This document shows, piece after piece, positions 25,633 to 36,563 of a DNA stretch of 64,000 nucleotides. Numbering within the stretch: position 1 is the stretch's first letter; each line of letters begins with the position of its first letter. The position numbers were made by a program, and so were the translations under genes. Under the pieces are notes generated by a model. That model was not told where the DNA came from, did not search any database, and worked only from the letters and a program-made list of their open reading frames with translations. The DNA comes from Fibrobacter succinogenes (GTDB lineage Bacteria > Fibrobacterota > Fibrobacteria > Fibrobacterales > Fibrobacteraceae): assembly GCF_902779965.1 (NCBI RefSeq), contig NZ_CACZDK010000017.1, positions 143,086 through 207,085 of the forward strand. The letters are read 5' to 3'.

Positions 25633-27009
25633 CTAAATCATTGCCTCTGCGGCAATTTCTGATTCTGTGGTGAATCCTAGCGTGACTTTATCTGCACCGT
25701 CCATGGCAAGAGTCTTCATGCCCTCGGCAATGGCTGCTCGGCGGAGCTCTGCATTAGAAGTTCCTTTATGGACCATCTCGCGGATTGTCTCGCTCATTGG
25801 CATCATTTCGAAAATGCCAACACGCCCCTTGTAACCGCTACCGCCGCAAGTGAGACAGCTCGGATCTTTACCGCCGCATTTGGGGCAAACTTTACGGACA
25901 AGCCTTTGTGCCATGATAAAGTTCACAGCAGACGCAACGAGGAACGGCTCGATGCCCATATCGATAAGGCGCACGATTGCAGACGGAGCGTCGTTCGTGT
26001 GGAGTGTGCTGAAAACCAGGTGACCCGTAAGTGCCGCGCGTATGGCGAGTTCTGCCGTTTCGCTATCGCGAATTTCGCCCACCATGATTACATCCGGGTC
26101 TTGGCGGAGGAGCGTGCGCAAAGCAGCGGCAAATGTCAAGTCGATTTTTGCGTTTACGGCTGTCTGCGTGATGCCATCTAGCTTGTATTCAATAGGTTCT
26201 TCGATTGTCGAAATATTCAGTTCCGGGCACCGGATCATCTGCAATAGCGTATAGAGCGTAGTTGTCTTACCGCTACCCGTTGGGCCTGTAATCAAGAACA
26301 TTCCATACGGCTTGTGAATTTCTTTTTCGCAAAGCCCGATTTGTGCTGGCGTCATACCGAGCGAATCCAGCCTGTGGATAATCGTTCCCTTGTCCAAAAG
26401 ACGTAACACCATCTTTTGCCCGTAATCCGTAGGCAAAGCTGAAACGCGGATATCGACCGCCTTGGTGCCATCGTCAAAATGAATTCGGCCATCTTGAGGA
26501 CGGCGCTTCTCGGCGATATCGATGCTCGCCATAATCTTGATACGCGACGTGATTTCTGAAATGGCGCGCAAGGGGAGCTTCCTTGCAATCTTCAGCACGC
26601 CATCCTTGCGGAATCGAACGAGGAACGATTTTTCACCCGGTTCGAAGTGAATATCGGAAACGCCCGTGTGCATGGCCTCCGAAATAATCTCGTTCACCAT
26701 GCGGATGGCGGGGGAGTTTGCCTTGTTCCCTGCAACACTCATGCCGAATGTCGGAACTGCGCGCTCGGCAAATGCGTTAATCCATTGGATGACTTTATCT
26801 TCATCGGCCTTGACCGGATTCACGTAAACACCGGCTGCAACTTGAATGTCGTTGATCAAGTCGTAATCGTCGATATCAGCCATAGCGACCGTCAACCGCT
26901 TGGTTTCTTCGCTGTAATCGATCGGAATGACGGAATAACGAGCCATGAGCTCTTGTGGCAAAAAGCGGAGCGCTGCTTGCGAGGGCGGGTTCTTGAGCTC
27001 GAAGGACAT
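25633..27009 (-). CDS. Type IV pilus/type II secretion assembly ATPase (PilB/GspE)
   Basis: A hexameric cytoplasmic ATPase that drives pilus or pseudopilus assembly. Walker A GPTGSGKTTT, Asp box and Walker B region RQDPDVIMVGEIRDSETAE, and the tetracysteine zinc motif CPKCGG...CLTCGGSGYKGR are all present. The N-terminal GspE_N domain is short (about residues 1-90). 458 residues. I chose the ATG at 27009 (MSFELKNPP), 1 nt after the stop of the upstream lipoprotein gene; an in-frame ATG at 27054 overlaps that gene. Confidence 0.9.
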   Translation of the reverse strand: MSFELKNPPSQAALRFLPQELMARYSVIPIDYSEETKRLTVAMADIDDYDLINDIQVAAGVYVNPVKADEDKVIQWINAFAERAVPTFGMSVAGNKANSPAIRMVNEIISEAMHTGVSDIHFEPGEKSFLVRFRKDGVLKIARKLPLRAISEITSRIKIMASIDIAEKRRPQDGRIHFDDGTKAVDIRVSALPTDYGQKMVLRLLDKGTIIHRLDSLGMTPAQIGLCEKEIHKPYGMFLITGPTGSGKTTTLYTLLQMIRCPELNISTIEEPIEYKLDGITQTAVNAKIDLTFAAALRTLLRQDPDVIMVGEIRDSETAELAIRAALTGHLVFSTLHTNDAPSAIVRLIDMGIEPFLVASAVNFIMAQRLVRKVCPKCGGKDPSCLTCGGSGYKGRVGIFEMMPMSETIREMVHKGTSNAELRRAAIAEGMKTLAMDGADKVTLGFTTESEIAAEAMI

Positions 27010-27010
27010 G

Positions 27011-27403
27011 TTACTTCTTTGTCGAATCCACCGAGGCCGTATCTGTCGGGACAAGGAATATGCTTATGGAACGCAAAATCACACTCAAAGCAGTGTCTGG
27101 ATTGCTGATGACATCGACCGTGTCTTTAGGGAAGTAACCGTCCTTTGTTACAACAATCTGGTTGACGTAGCTTTCTTCGGATGGAAAAAATACCGTCCCG
27201 CTAGAATTTGTTGTGAGAGATTGTGCCGACTGGACTTCGTTGGTCAGTTCGACTTTGGCTTTTTCTACAGCCTTGCCTGAAATCTTGTCGGTGACGATAA
27301 CAGTATAGCGAACAGGAATACGAGCATCCGAATCGTCATTTTGGAGGCAAGAGGTGAGGATGAACAGACTGATAGATAAAAGAACTAAAAATGCTTTTTT
27401 CAA
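27011..27403 (-). CDS. Small lipoprotein at the head of the pseudopilin operon
   Basis: A 130-residue lipoprotein with lipobox ILTSC (Cys near residue 19), followed by a beta-sandwich like the CarboxypepD_reg type (YTVIVTDKISGKAVEKAKVEL, TNSSGTVFFP, VTKDGYFPKDT). The TTG at 27403 is the likely start: AGGA lies 7 nt upstream and the next residues, KKAFLVLLSISLF, form a clean signal. An ATG at 27475 would add 24 residues ahead of it. Role in pilus biogenesis is unproven but its position, 1 nt from pilB, suggests it. Confidence 0.55.
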   Translation of the reverse strand: MKKAFLVLLSISLFILTSCLQNDDSDARIPVRYTVIVTDKISGKAVEKAKVELTNEVQSAQSLTTNSSGTVFFPSEESYVNQIVVTKDGYFPKDTVDVISNPDTALSVILRSISIFLVPTDTASVDSTKK

Positions 27404-27445
27404 TGTGATGTCCTTAAGGCTTACGACAAATTTAGAAAAAGTTAT

Positions 27446-27483
27446 TAAAAAAATAAAGACCAATGAATTGATCATCGGTCTTT
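27446..27483 (-). terminator. Terminator of the FISUMP lipoprotein gene
   Basis: On the minus strand AAAGACC/GGTCTTT arms around a 15-nt loop are followed by ATTTTTTT. Confidence 0.65.
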
Positions 27484-27509
27484 GTGAGATTGTTAGAATT
27501 TTTTACAAA

Positions 27510-28361
27510 CTAGTCCATTAGGCAACGGAGATAAATATTTTCAACGTCTTTTAACGGAAGATTTGTTTCCATTGTTGCCATGGATGTCCAATCGTTGAAA
27601 ACCATGGTGTAACCTTTTTTGTTTGAATTATCGAGTGTGATGAATTCAATAAAGTCATTACCATTTTGTGGCTTAAGAACGTTGAATCCATATTCGTCTG
27701 TTCCTGTGTAGCCTCCACTGACCCATTCTGTAGATAATAACTTGTTTATGTGGTTGTCAACTGTTTCTGCAATTTTTTTCCATTCATCAATGCTTGGGAT
27801 ATGCCATCCTTTTGGACATGCACCTTGATGCGGTAGGGGAAAATCTCCGCTACCAAAGGAAATGGTTTTAGACATGTAATCGCAGGGGATTCTTGTTGCT
27901 CCTAACCATGAATAATGTCTCCCGTATGTAGCCAATTGCTCTGGTTCTTCTGTCTCATCGACCCATAAAAAATCACAGCCTTCTGCCAGGTCTTTGGGTA
28001 GATAACGTAGGCCTTGCGCCATCCAAATCTGCTCACCGATTTTAGCGGTCTTGTAAGCTTCTCCATCGCGCTCGTCTGTTAAAATTCCAGTTTCCTGATT
28101 GTAATTAGCTGGGAAACCTTTTGTACTTGCGCTACTTGTGTAGGTTCCTTTGCTGGAACTGCTTTGTGCAATTGAACTACTGGAAATTTTGTTTGAAACA
28201 CTGCTTCCAATTGATGAAGATGTCTGATTGTCTGTTGTTGAGGAGCTTGAAATTTGGGAGGTGCCGGAACTGTTTGTGCTCGGACCTGTGGTTGTATCAT
28301 CGCCGCAAGCCGCTAAAAGGCATGCGGTTGCTATGCTGCAAATTAAAATTTTTTGTTTCAT
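27510..28361 (-). CDS. FISUMP-domain lipoprotein
   Basis: A 283-residue lipoprotein: lipobox LLAAC (Cys at about 19), a Ser/Thr-rich linker with several SSS blocks (about 30-75) and a full FISUMP domain. TDERDGEAYKTAKIGEQIWMA, YGRHYSWLGA, CPKGWHIPSIDEWKK and the ending NIYLRCLMD are all classical. Surface protein of unknown function. AT-rich. Confidence 0.85.
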   Translation of the reverse strand: MKQKILICSIATACLLAACGDDTTTGPSTNSSGTSQISSSSTTDNQTSSSIGSSVSNKISSSSIAQSSSSKGTYTSSASTKGFPANYNQETGILTDERDGEAYKTAKIGEQIWMAQGLRYLPKDLAEGCDFLWVDETEEPEQLATYGRHYSWLGATRIPCDYMSKTISFGSGDFPLPHQGACPKGWHIPSIDEWKKIAETVDNHINKLLSTEWVSGGYTGTDEYGFNVLKPQNGNDFIEFITLDNSNKKGYTMVFNDWTSMATMETNLPLKDVENIYLRCLMD

Positions 28362-28772
28362 TTTAAACGTTCCTTATCTAAGAGAATAATATAGCAATTG
28401 CAATAGTTACTTCTTGTAAAAAAGAATATACAATGTGGTTTTATCTTAAAAAATCGTGGGTTGAAAGAAAAAATAAATGTATTGCGAATTCGTATAGAAT
28501 TGTTTGTTTAAAAAATATGTGTGTAAAATTCATTTACTTTAACTTGTTGATTCTCTTATAAATACTTCCTTTTTTTTTATGTGTGTTTATTTTGCTTTCT
28601 GAGTTTTTGTTTGTTATCTTGCTATTGCTTCTGATTATTACTTCTTGTATAAATTGTTTATAATTTGTTTAGTCTTTTAAGAGGTATATTGTGTGCAAGT
28701 TAAAAATAAGATTGAATGATTTATATGTTTTTACTAAATGTACCGCGGACAAATTTATAAAAGGGTACTATT
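28362..28772. other. AT-rich gap before the giant Rhs-type genes
   Basis: I see no gene, tRNA or hairpin here. It is very AT-rich, and would hold the divergent promoters of the lipoprotein and the giant gene. The AAAGGG at 28760-28765 may be the binding site of the TTG start at 28773. Confidence 0.5.
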
Positions 28773-31700
28773 TTGTTTAAAAAAATATCTTTTATCCATA
28801 TTCTATTGATTGCTTTTTCAGCAGCGTTTGCTGAAGATGGCGGTAATTCCAATGCTTTCAATAAGTACATGTCTCCCGAAGGTGGTATAAATCCTATGTC
28901 GGGAACGGTTGCGTTGAGTAAATCCCTTGCGAATATCTCTGTTGGGGAGGTCTCTGTCAATTTTGACTTGAGCTATTCTGGCAACGTTTTCAAAGAAGTT
29001 CAAACAAGAAATGATCAAACAACCGTCGGACTTGTTGGACTTGGTTGGAGCTTAGGTAGAGCGAAGGTTGTTAGTGATAATCGCGGAACTAGCTTTATTG
29101 GTGATGACCAATACTATTTAATGCTTGCTTCTGGTGGCCGTTTCAAAATTTTCAAGAATAACCCGTCTAATCCTAATGAAAAATGGTGGGTAGAAGGCAA
29201 TCCGTTCATGAAGGTCGAACAAGTAATCGGTTCGACCGATGTGACCGGAAAAGGGGACTACATAACCTATGTCAAGGGATGGAAGATTACGGATACGAAG
29301 GGCGTGGTTCACGAGTACGGTGATATCACTGAGCCGGACAATAAAATTTTGACGAATCCGCAGCGAAATGCTACCGAATATGATTTATTTTGGCCACTGG
29401 ATGACAAGGGCGAGCTTGGTTACGGCCTGATTGGTAAGGCTATAAGTGGTGACCCGTGGCTATATCCGACTGTGTGGAATGTCAGTAAGGAGACTGATGT
29501 TGAGGGGAATTATCTTGTATATACCTATGAACAAATAACGGAAGGACTTTCCGGTAATTTCAATGTTAGTGGTCCTTGGAATTCAAAAGGTAAGGAATAT
29601 ACCAAGGAGTCTTACCTGACTAAGGTTGTTTCGTCCATGAATGATGAACTTCAGTTTGAGTATGGAAATAAGGGTGAAGGTGAATTCTTTGGAGAGTTTG
29701 TTGATTATGAAGGGAAACGCAATGAACTTTTGGGCGATAAGAAAAATGACATGTCTATAGAGAAGGTCGAACGCAAGTATTTGTCCAAGATTGTGATTTC
29801 GGGGAGAAATGGAAAAATCGGTACAGTCGAACTTTGTTACACCCCGCTTTTCCAGTATACGAATGGTGGCGTGAACGGAGTCAAGAAGGAAGGTTTTGTT
29901 AAGAGACTCTTGTCTGCCGTTCGTTTCTTTAATAAAAAAGGTGAAGAAAGCGATTATGAATATTATAAGTATTATGACGGTTCCGAACAGGCCGTATCTT
30001 TGGGAAGCCAGGTCGCGTATCCGTTGGGTGCTCTTTACAGTGTGAAAGGCAAGGATTGCGGGTGGGTTGAATATTCCTATGGATATGAATCTCTTGGCCG
30101 TGGACATATGGAAACTGTTAGCGCGAATAAGATATACGGCAAGGGATATCTTGAGGATGGGACGTCATATTTAGTTGGTAAAAAAGCGGATGATAAGACT
30201 GTCGTAGTGTTCCATCGAATTAATGGTGGTTGGAAGGAAATCAAGAATTTTAGTGTGAGGGAAATTTCTGATATTGAGCTAGGGGATCAGGGGTGGTTCC
30301 TCGTCAAGGAAAAACGCCCTAATGACAAGGTCCGTGCTCTAGTGTACCAGTGGGACGGTAAAGACTGGGTACAGGCTTTTGAGGAAGTTGTAGATAACAG
30401 CAATGATTTCTGGTCAACTAGCTCGAAAGCGATGAATGTCTTTGCCGGACCGGATTATGTCCTTCGCGTGATTACGGAAAAATCGGGATTCTTTTCTAAC
30501 CCAAAGACGGAAATCAGGGCTGTTTGGTCTAAGTGGGGAAAACAGTTCGATGTCGATAACGACATCGGCAAGGCCATGGTGAACGAGGGCGGTGTCAGAA
30601 TCATGGCCCAGAAAAATCATATCCTGGTCCAGGTTAATACGACCGATTTTAGCAATGCCGTGAAGTTCTTTGTCTATACGTTTGACACCAAGGGTGGCGT
30701 GAAGGAAACCTTCAGCGAAAAGGATCAGGATAATGGAAGCATGTATTTCCTTGATAACGATTACTTTGTTGGAGTCGAGGAACCCTCGGCATATATTGGT
30801 GGGGATTCCAGGTTCCGTTCTTGGGTTTGGACAGGTTCCGGCTGGGTTAGGGAATACAAGGATGTCTTCGACAATGATGGTGCCTATACGGCAATGGACC
30901 TGCAGGCTCATGGGCAGGACTACTATACCGTACGTCACCATTCAAAACGTTATTTGACCAATTACTATTGGGATGGCGAAAAATGGAGTACTAAGGCTGG
31001 CGAAAAACAACGACATTTCCAGGTTCAGGATTATGCTTGGTTCTCTGCCGCATGGAAATGGGCCGGATTTAGCGGTCGGGATTTCTTTATTGCTGGCGAG
31101 AGCCGCTTGAAGTGCAAGTGGTGGGGATGCGATGTGAAAAAGTACGTTTATTTGCACCACTATTACATGAAAGATGCAAAGAACAAGAAATGGAGCTATG
31201 ACTATATCGGTTCCAAGGGTGAGAAGATGAACCAGAAAGAAGTCATAACCGGAAAGGATTGGTTCGTAGAAAAGAACCAGGTGAAAATAGCCTGGATTTG
31301 GGACGGTGAAAAATGGATCGAGGAATCCTTATGGGGCAAGGTAAGCAATTTGCAGGATGCTTACTCGCTGGGTGAAGATGCTTTTGCCGTTTCTTCAGGA
31401 AATCAGACCAACATTTATTATAAGGTCGGGAATTCTTTCTTTGGTTCCTATGATTCATATCGAGTAAAGACAAAGACGATTTTTGAACCGGTTGTAGACA
31501 AGACTATTGAATATACCTATGGCTTTACTCCCAAGAATACCAGCATCGCTTATGATGAGGCGAATAATACCCCCTTGTTCAAGGAAATGAGTGTAACGCT
31601 TCCATCGGGTCAAGGAACAAAGCATAGTGTTTTGTGTGATGGTGAGTATACGGGTAGTGATGGCAAGACTGAATACAATGTTGGTTTAGGTGCAACGTGT

Positions 31701-34700
31701 CTTGAAACCCAGGAAGGCCGCGCGAATTCCAACGGGAAGGGTCATACGGCACTTATGTCCAGGAAGAAGACCTTCTATGAGCGCCATCGTGAATCCGGCT
31801 GGCCAACAAGAGTTTATCAGGACCGCATAACGAAGGAAGTTTCGTTCAACGGTTTGACCAAGGAAACAACAACTTATGGGTATTCTTCCAAGAATGGCCA
31901 AGTAATTTCCACGAAGAAGAAGAACGGAAACAAGACTACCGAAGAAGTTGTCAAGTATGTTGCTGACTTGAATTCTCCGCTTAGCAACTATGAGGCGGTG
32001 CTTGGAAAATACAATAGAATCGATGCCGTTGCCGGCGGTTATTCATGCATTGGCGAATGCAGCTCGGGCCGAGTCATATCTGCGTATGCCAATGGGTGGG
32101 GAACTAAGGAAAATATCTTCAGATCCGTGTCCACATGGAATATGGCTCCGCAAAAGAGGATGACGAAGAATGATGTGGAAAATGATGTCAGCTATATCGT
32201 GAAGAATGGTTCCGCGTCCACTCGTGCGAACTGGAAGCGTTCCTCTTACAATTCGGAATATAACGACGGTGACGTTATCGAGACGGAAGAAGGCCCGAAG
32301 AAAGTGAAGATGGCTTCTTTCAAGAACCCCGTAAGCCGCAGAGTCTACGGTACGGCTGCCGGATGTGGTGTTAATGAAGGCCTCATGCTTTCGGGTGAAT
32401 ATTGTGGTCCGGTTAACAATGTTACCTGGTCCGGTTGCGTACAGAATGATGCTTTGGATGACATCAAGGGCTATGCGGTAAATGCGAATAACGGAGAGAA
32501 GTATGGTCGTTTTTCTGCAAAACTGCTGAAACTTTCCGCGTCCGGAGCGCTTTCGGCTACGATTACGAAGCCTGTGACGAAGAAATATAGAATCTCTGCT
32601 TGGGTACAGACCCTTGACAACGATTCCGTGAAAGTTCGGGTGTCTCTGGGTTCCCATGCGCAAGAAAAGAATGTGAAAACGAATAAGGGCTGGCAGAGAG
32701 TTGAATTTGAAACCCCAGCCTTGCAGTCTAACGCTTCTGTGCAATTCTCGATGACTACCTCCGCCCCGTCCGGAATACGTCTCCAGGATATTCGAGTCCT
32801 TCCATATGACGCATCCTCGTCCGCCCTGTTCTGGGACGATGTATGGGACAAGGTCCTTACCACGGTGAATGACAGGGGCGTGGGTTCCTATGTTGCCTAT
32901 GACAACATGGGCCGAGAGACGGAAACCTATTCTGAAACGGATGCCGGCAACGTCTATCTGTCTTCCCGCAAGACGTTTGTTGACGGTAGCTGCGTGATAA
33001 CCGCATCTGGTGCAAATGCGCTCAAGTCCGTGAAGGTCAACGGCAGGACGTATAGCAACCCCTCGTCAAAGAGAAGCTTTACGCTTGACGCCGTCGATGT
33101 CGATGTGGAACTGGGTCTGGAACAGGCCGGTACGGAAGTCCGTTATTCCCTCGTTGTTGGTAGCGAGGCTGACTGGAAGAACAGGAATCTGGATGAATGG
33201 AATCCGGTTGCTTGTGGTGGCCTGTGCCCGATTTCGATCAAGTTCTCGACCTCCCCTGAATGGACTCTCTTTGTTGACGTAGCCCCGTTTAATACTGCAG
33301 CTGATTCGAAGGGGGATTATGCGTTCCAGTTCGGGATGAAGAAAAAGGACTGGGTGGTCTATGGTCAGGTTGATGGCTTTGCCGACGGAATGGTCCCGCA
33401 GTTCATGAATCCAAAAGATTCTGCAAGTATTGTTTATATGAACGATGACGACGAGACTATATACAAGGCTGAATTCGGTCAAGGCAAGTGGACAAATTCG
33501 TCGAGTCCTGTTATTGACGGCCGTGCTGTAGCCTATAGCTTCGCTTCCGGTACGGTGAACGGTAAAAGCTCCTATTACCTGAGCCTGATTCCTGTTGTAA
33601 GTAATGCGGACGAGTCTACGGTGTTGCTTGCTTATCCGAAGACCTATGGCAGCGAAAATGGTGGAGGCTATATCTATAAGGACTTGAAGGACGATTCCTT
33701 CAGTACGGACAATTTAAAAGTTACGATCGGCCAAAATTCCGCTGCATTGCTTTTCCGTGCAGATATAAGGGAGAAGAATGTCGCGTTTACGTTTAAAGAT
33801 TCTACAGACCCAAACAGAACATATCAGAGGACTATACCGAGGCTTGTTCCGGATGATAACCTGTACAGCAAGATTTGGAACGAGCAGTCCAAGCAATGGA
33901 ATAATTTGGGTTCTACGCCAGTATTTGACAAGGATACCCTATCCGTATCTTTTGTTGGTAATGATACAATCTTGAAGGTTGTGCATGGGAATCTAGTCTC
34001 CTATCTTGATGGAGTCGTGTGCGATTACAATAGTAAATCGTTTGATATGGTTTCAGGTCCGGATGGGAAGTTCTATGTTGCTTATATTGGAAATGTAAAG
34101 AATTTTGAAGTAAGCAAATCCGTTGCGGAAGACGACGGAACTGTGGCCACCGCAAAGCTCGGTCCGGCCTATATCGTGGTGAAACGTCTCTATGATGCTT
34201 CTGAAACTTCACTTGGCAAATCCGTCTGGGCCGGTCCTAGCAAGATTTCCGGACAGCCCCGCTACGAGGGCGATATCATTTCGTGGGACGGCTCCAACCT
34301 CCACGCCATTGACGAGGCTCAGTCGGTAAAGCTGGCTTATGACGGACAGTCGTTGTTTATGGCTGTTGTTTATAAGACTCATCCCGATGAACGTTTTGAA
34401 GATGACGAAGATGGCGATGGAAGTACAAACGCCAATGTAGATTACGGTGAGTTGGCGCTGACTGTATTTAAGGCTTCCGTTGAGCAGAACGTGAGCGCCG
34501 ATGGCGTTGTTTACAGTAGCTACCTCCGTTGGATTCCGGTTAAGGACAATTCGATTGCTGTTGCGAAGAATGGCAATGCGCTTGCGGATGAGCGGAACAG
34601 GGTTCTCTACATGCAGCCGGACGATATCTTTGACCTGAAGGTCCGCGGCGACACGCCGTACATCCTGTTCGGCAACAAGGCTAACGGGAACAGGGTCACG

Positions 34701-36551
34701 GTCCTGACGCATGACGGGAACAGGTGGCTCTCGATAGGCAATCCCGCCTTTGCGTACCCGACCCAGTCCGAAAAGTCTGTAGACTTGGCTGTCAATGTAA
34801 AGCAGGGCGTGGCACATCCCTATGTCGTCTTCAAGCAGGGACTTGACAGGGGCTATGCGACCCGCAGGGACAGGCTTGTCTCGATGCGCTATAATGCTGA
34901 CGACAAGATCGACTTGTCGATTTCCGCGATGGACCTTGGTGCGGATTCCTTGGACGAGTCCTGTGCCTTTAGACAGTATATATTGAACTACGCGCTCAAT
35001 GCTGGCTATGAAAGTGCTCTGTCTATTAAGCCTACTTTGCGAACGCCTTCGGATGTTGCACGCATCGAAATCTATGTCAATGACACCCTTGTCACGACAA
35101 GGACTGCGACTTCGACCGCGTTCACCAGTGTCGCACTTGCAGAAAACTTGAACAGGGTTGAATTGCGCGTTGTCGGCAAGGACAGCTCTGACCTGTCCTA
35201 TACATTCAACACCTATAGGAAACCGAGGCCGAATCCTGATTTCTGGGGAACGGGAAATTCTAGTGTCGTAAGTGGATCCATGTTTGGCACGGATACCTTG
35301 AAGGTCGATGTCACTCCGATTGTTCCGAATCGTGGCGATTCGACAGGCTCGTCTTCTAGAACCGATACGACGAAGATCCAGATCCATGTGACCGGAGGCT
35401 GGGAACTTCATGTTGTCGATTCCCTGACGATGAAGGATACCGTGCTTTATGGCGGTGATACGCTACGCATTGTCGGCGATTCTCTCCCGAAGGTAATCGC
35501 GGTCAGCCCGGACAGCGATACAGTCTTCGTGGATATCTTCGTAAGGCCGGATACCTTACGTCTCTTCAGGTCCAGCAGTTCCGTAAATCCGGGGTCTAGC
35601 TCGTCGAGAGGTTGGGACTTCTCCTATTCTAGTGGCGACGGTGATGACGACATCTACACGGGTAACACCAGTTCGTCCTCGTACTATCCGTACTATAGCT
35701 CGTCTTCCTGCGGTTATTGCGGCTCGTCTTCTTCCTCCTATGATCCTTATGGTGGAAGTTCCTCCAGCGGGGAACCCGGATCCTCGTCCTCGGGTAACGG
35801 TTCCAGTTCGTCGGGCGAGACCCTTTCGGGCAATGTCCCCGACGAGGTGAGGGTCGTGGCGGACGCCAAGTACCATACCGTTGGCAATATACGCCTTGGT
35901 AACCTGGTCACCGTGGAAGGCTCGATTTTCGCCGGAAATGGAATTGAGGTCGGTGTTGAGTCACAAGTAAGTGACCAAATCGTATCCGGTGGCAATGTCA
36001 GCTTGGCCAACCGTTCGCATGTAAGCAATGTCCGTCTGGGAGGGAACTTCCAGGCCCAGGGCGAAGCTGTCTATGGCGAAGTTGTCTACGCTTCGGATAT
36101 CCAGAATGCGTCCATGCCCGTGATTCCGTTCGCGACGGGTTCGTCCGATATCCTTGTCGAGGTAGGACAGAGCCAGAATGCTGTTCCTGGCGCTTACAGG
36201 GGCTTTACCGCCCGCGAAAGTTCCGTGATCCACTTTGCCGCTGGCGACTATTACTTCGACTCGTTCTGGACGGATCCCCGTGTTGAACTCGAATTCGAGG
36301 CCGGGACGCGCATATGGGTGACGAACGGCTTCAACGTGGGCAACTTTAACCGTATCACCCACGGTGGCTCTCTAGGAGACCTGTTCATCTATGTCGGCTC
36401 CTACAGTTATATCCCCATAGGCAACAATGTGCAGATGAGGGCTGTCGTCTATGCCCCGCATGCATCCGTACAACTTTTTGACCATTCAGTCTTTGAGGGC
36501 TATATGTGGTCTGCAAACTTCAATGTCGAACCGTACAGTGTCTTGAGATAA
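28773..36551 (+). CDS. Giant SpvB/TcB-like secreted protein
   Basis: A 2592-residue secreted protein with a TTG start and signal peptide (FKKISFIHILLIAFSAAFA). Residues about 25-450 resemble the SpvB/TcB N-terminus (VSVNFDLSYSGN, VGLGWSLG, YGYESLG). Residues about 450-890 have six or more YxWDGxxW-type units (YQWDGKDWVQAF, YYWDGEKWS, WIWDGEKWIEE), as in a propeller. YD-type segments follow (TTYGYSSKNGQV near 1034, VAYDNMGRETE near 1375), with a beta-sandwich near 1236-1343. A Ser/Gly/Tyr linker spans 2266-2352 and a beta-helix-like C-terminal domain 2355-2592. The next gene starts 12 nt later. It probably forms the shell and gate of an Rhs toxin complex; this is inference. Confidence 0.65.
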   Translation: MFKKISFIHILLIAFSAAFAEDGGNSNAFNKYMSPEGGINPMSGTVALSKSLANISVGEVSVNFDLSYSGNVFKEVQTRNDQTTVGLVGLGWSLGRAKVVSDNRGTSFIGDDQYYLMLASGGRFKIFKNNPSNPNEKWWVEGNPFMKVEQVIGSTDVTGKGDYITYVKGWKITDTKGVVHEYGDITEPDNKILTNPQRNATEYDLFWPLDDKGELGYGLIGKAISGDPWLYPTVWNVSKETDVEGNYLVYTYEQITEGLSGNFNVSGPWNSKGKEYTKESYLTKVVSSMNDELQFEYGNKGEGEFFGEFVDYEGKRNELLGDKKNDMSIEKVERKYLSKIVISGRNGKIGTVELCYTPLFQYTNGGVNGVKKEGFVKRLLSAVRFFNKKGEESDYEYYKYYDGSEQAVSLGSQVAYPLGALYSVKGKDCGWVEYSYGYESLGRGHMETVSANKIYGKGYLEDGTSYLVGKKADDKTVVVFHRINGGWKEIKNFSVREISDIELGDQGWFLVKEKRPNDKVRALVYQWDGKDWVQAFEEVVDNSNDFWSTSSKAMNVFAGPDYVLRVITEKSGFFSNPKTEIRAVWSKWGKQFDVDNDIGKAMVNEGGVRIMAQKNHILVQVNTTDFSNAVKFFVYTFDTKGGVKETFSEKDQDNGSMYFLDNDYFVGVEEPSAYIGGDSRFRSWVWTGSGWVREYKDVFDNDGAYTAMDLQAHGQDYYTVRHHSKRYLTNYYWDGEKWSTKAGEKQRHFQVQDYAWFSAAWKWAGFSGRDFFIAGESRLKCKWWGCDVKKYVYLHHYYMKDAKNKKWSYDYIGSKGEKMNQKEVITGKDWFVEKNQVKIAWIWDGEKWIEESLWGKVSNLQDAYSLGEDAFAVSSGNQTNIYYKVGNSFFGSYDSYRVKTKTIFEPVVDKTIEYTYGFTPKNTSIAYDEANNTPLFKEMSVTLPSGQGTKHSVLCDGEYTGSDGKTEYNVGLGATCLETQEGRANSNGKGHTALMSRKKTFYERHRESGWPTRVYQDRITKEVSFNGLTKETTTYGYSSKNGQVISTKKKNGNKTTEEVVKYVADLNSPLSNYEAVLGKYNRIDAVAGGYSCIGECSSGRVISAYANGWGTKENIFRSVSTWNMAPQKRMTKNDVENDVSYIVKNGSASTRANWKRSSYNSEYNDGDVIETEEGPKKVKMASFKNPVSRRVYGTAAGCGVNEGLMLSGEYCGPVNNVTWSGCVQNDALDDIKGYAVNANNGEKYGRFSAKLLKLSASGALSATITKPVTKKYRISAWVQTLDNDSVKVRVSLGSHAQEKNVKTNKGWQRVEFETPALQSNASVQFSMTTSAPSGIRLQDIRVLPYDASSSALFWDDVWDKVLTTVNDRGVGSYVAYDNMGRETETYSETDAGNVYLSSRKTFVDGSCVITASGANALKSVKVNGRTYSNPSSKRSFTLDAVDVDVELGLEQAGTEVRYSLVVGSEADWKNRNLDEWNPVACGGLCPISIKFSTSPEWTLFVDVAPFNTAADSKGDYAFQFGMKKKDWVVYGQVDGFADGMVPQFMNPKDSASIVYMNDDDETIYKAEFGQGKWTNSSSPVIDGRAVAYSFASGTVNGKSSYYLSLIPVVSNADESTVLLAYPKTYGSENGGGYIYKDLKDDSFSTDNLKVTIGQNSAALLFRADIREKNVAFTFKDSTDPNRTYQRTIPRLVPDDNLYSKIWNEQSKQWNNLGSTPVFDKDTLSVSFVGNDTILKVVHGNLVSYLDGVVCDYNSKSFDMVSGPDGKFYVAYIGNVKNFEVSKSVAEDDGTVATAKLGPAYIVVKRLYDASETSLGKSVWAGPSKISGQPRYEGDIISWDGSNLHAIDEAQSVKLAYDGQSLFMAVVYKTHPDERFEDDEDGDGSTNANVDYGELALTVFKASVEQNVSADGVVYSSYLRWIPVKDNSIAVAKNGNALADERNRVLYMQPDDIFDLKVRGDTPYILFGNKANGNRVTVLTHDGNRWLSIGNPAFAYPTQSEKSVDLAVNVKQGVAHPYVVFKQGLDRGYATRRDRLVSMRYNADDKIDLSISAMDLGADSLDESCAFRQYILNYALNAGYESALSIKPTLRTPSDVARIEIYVNDTLVTTRTATSTAFTSVALAENLNRVELRVVGKDSSDLSYTFNTYRKPRPNPDFWGTGNSSVVSGSMFGTDTLKVDVTPIVPNRGDSTGSSSRTDTTKIQIHVTGGWELHVVDSLTMKDTVLYGGDTLRIVGDSLPKVIAVSPDSDTVFVDIFVRPDTLRLFRSSSSVNPGSSSSRGWDFSYSSGDGDDDIYTGNTSSSSYYPYYSSSSCGYCGSSSSSYDPYGGSSSSGEPGSSSSGNGSSSSGETLSGNVPDEVRVVADAKYHTVGNIRLGNLVTVEGSIFAGNGIEVGVESQVSDQIVSGGNVSLANRSHVSNVRLGGNFQAQGEAVYGEVVYASDIQNASMPVIPFATGSSDILVEVGQSQNAVPGAYRGFTARESSVIHFAAGDYYFDSFWTDPRVELEFEAGTRIWVTNGFNVGNFNRITHGGSLGDLFIYVGSYSYIPIGNNVQMRAVVYAPHASVQLFDHSVFEGYMWSANFNVEPYSVLR

Positions 36552-36563
36552 GGAGAGAAGATC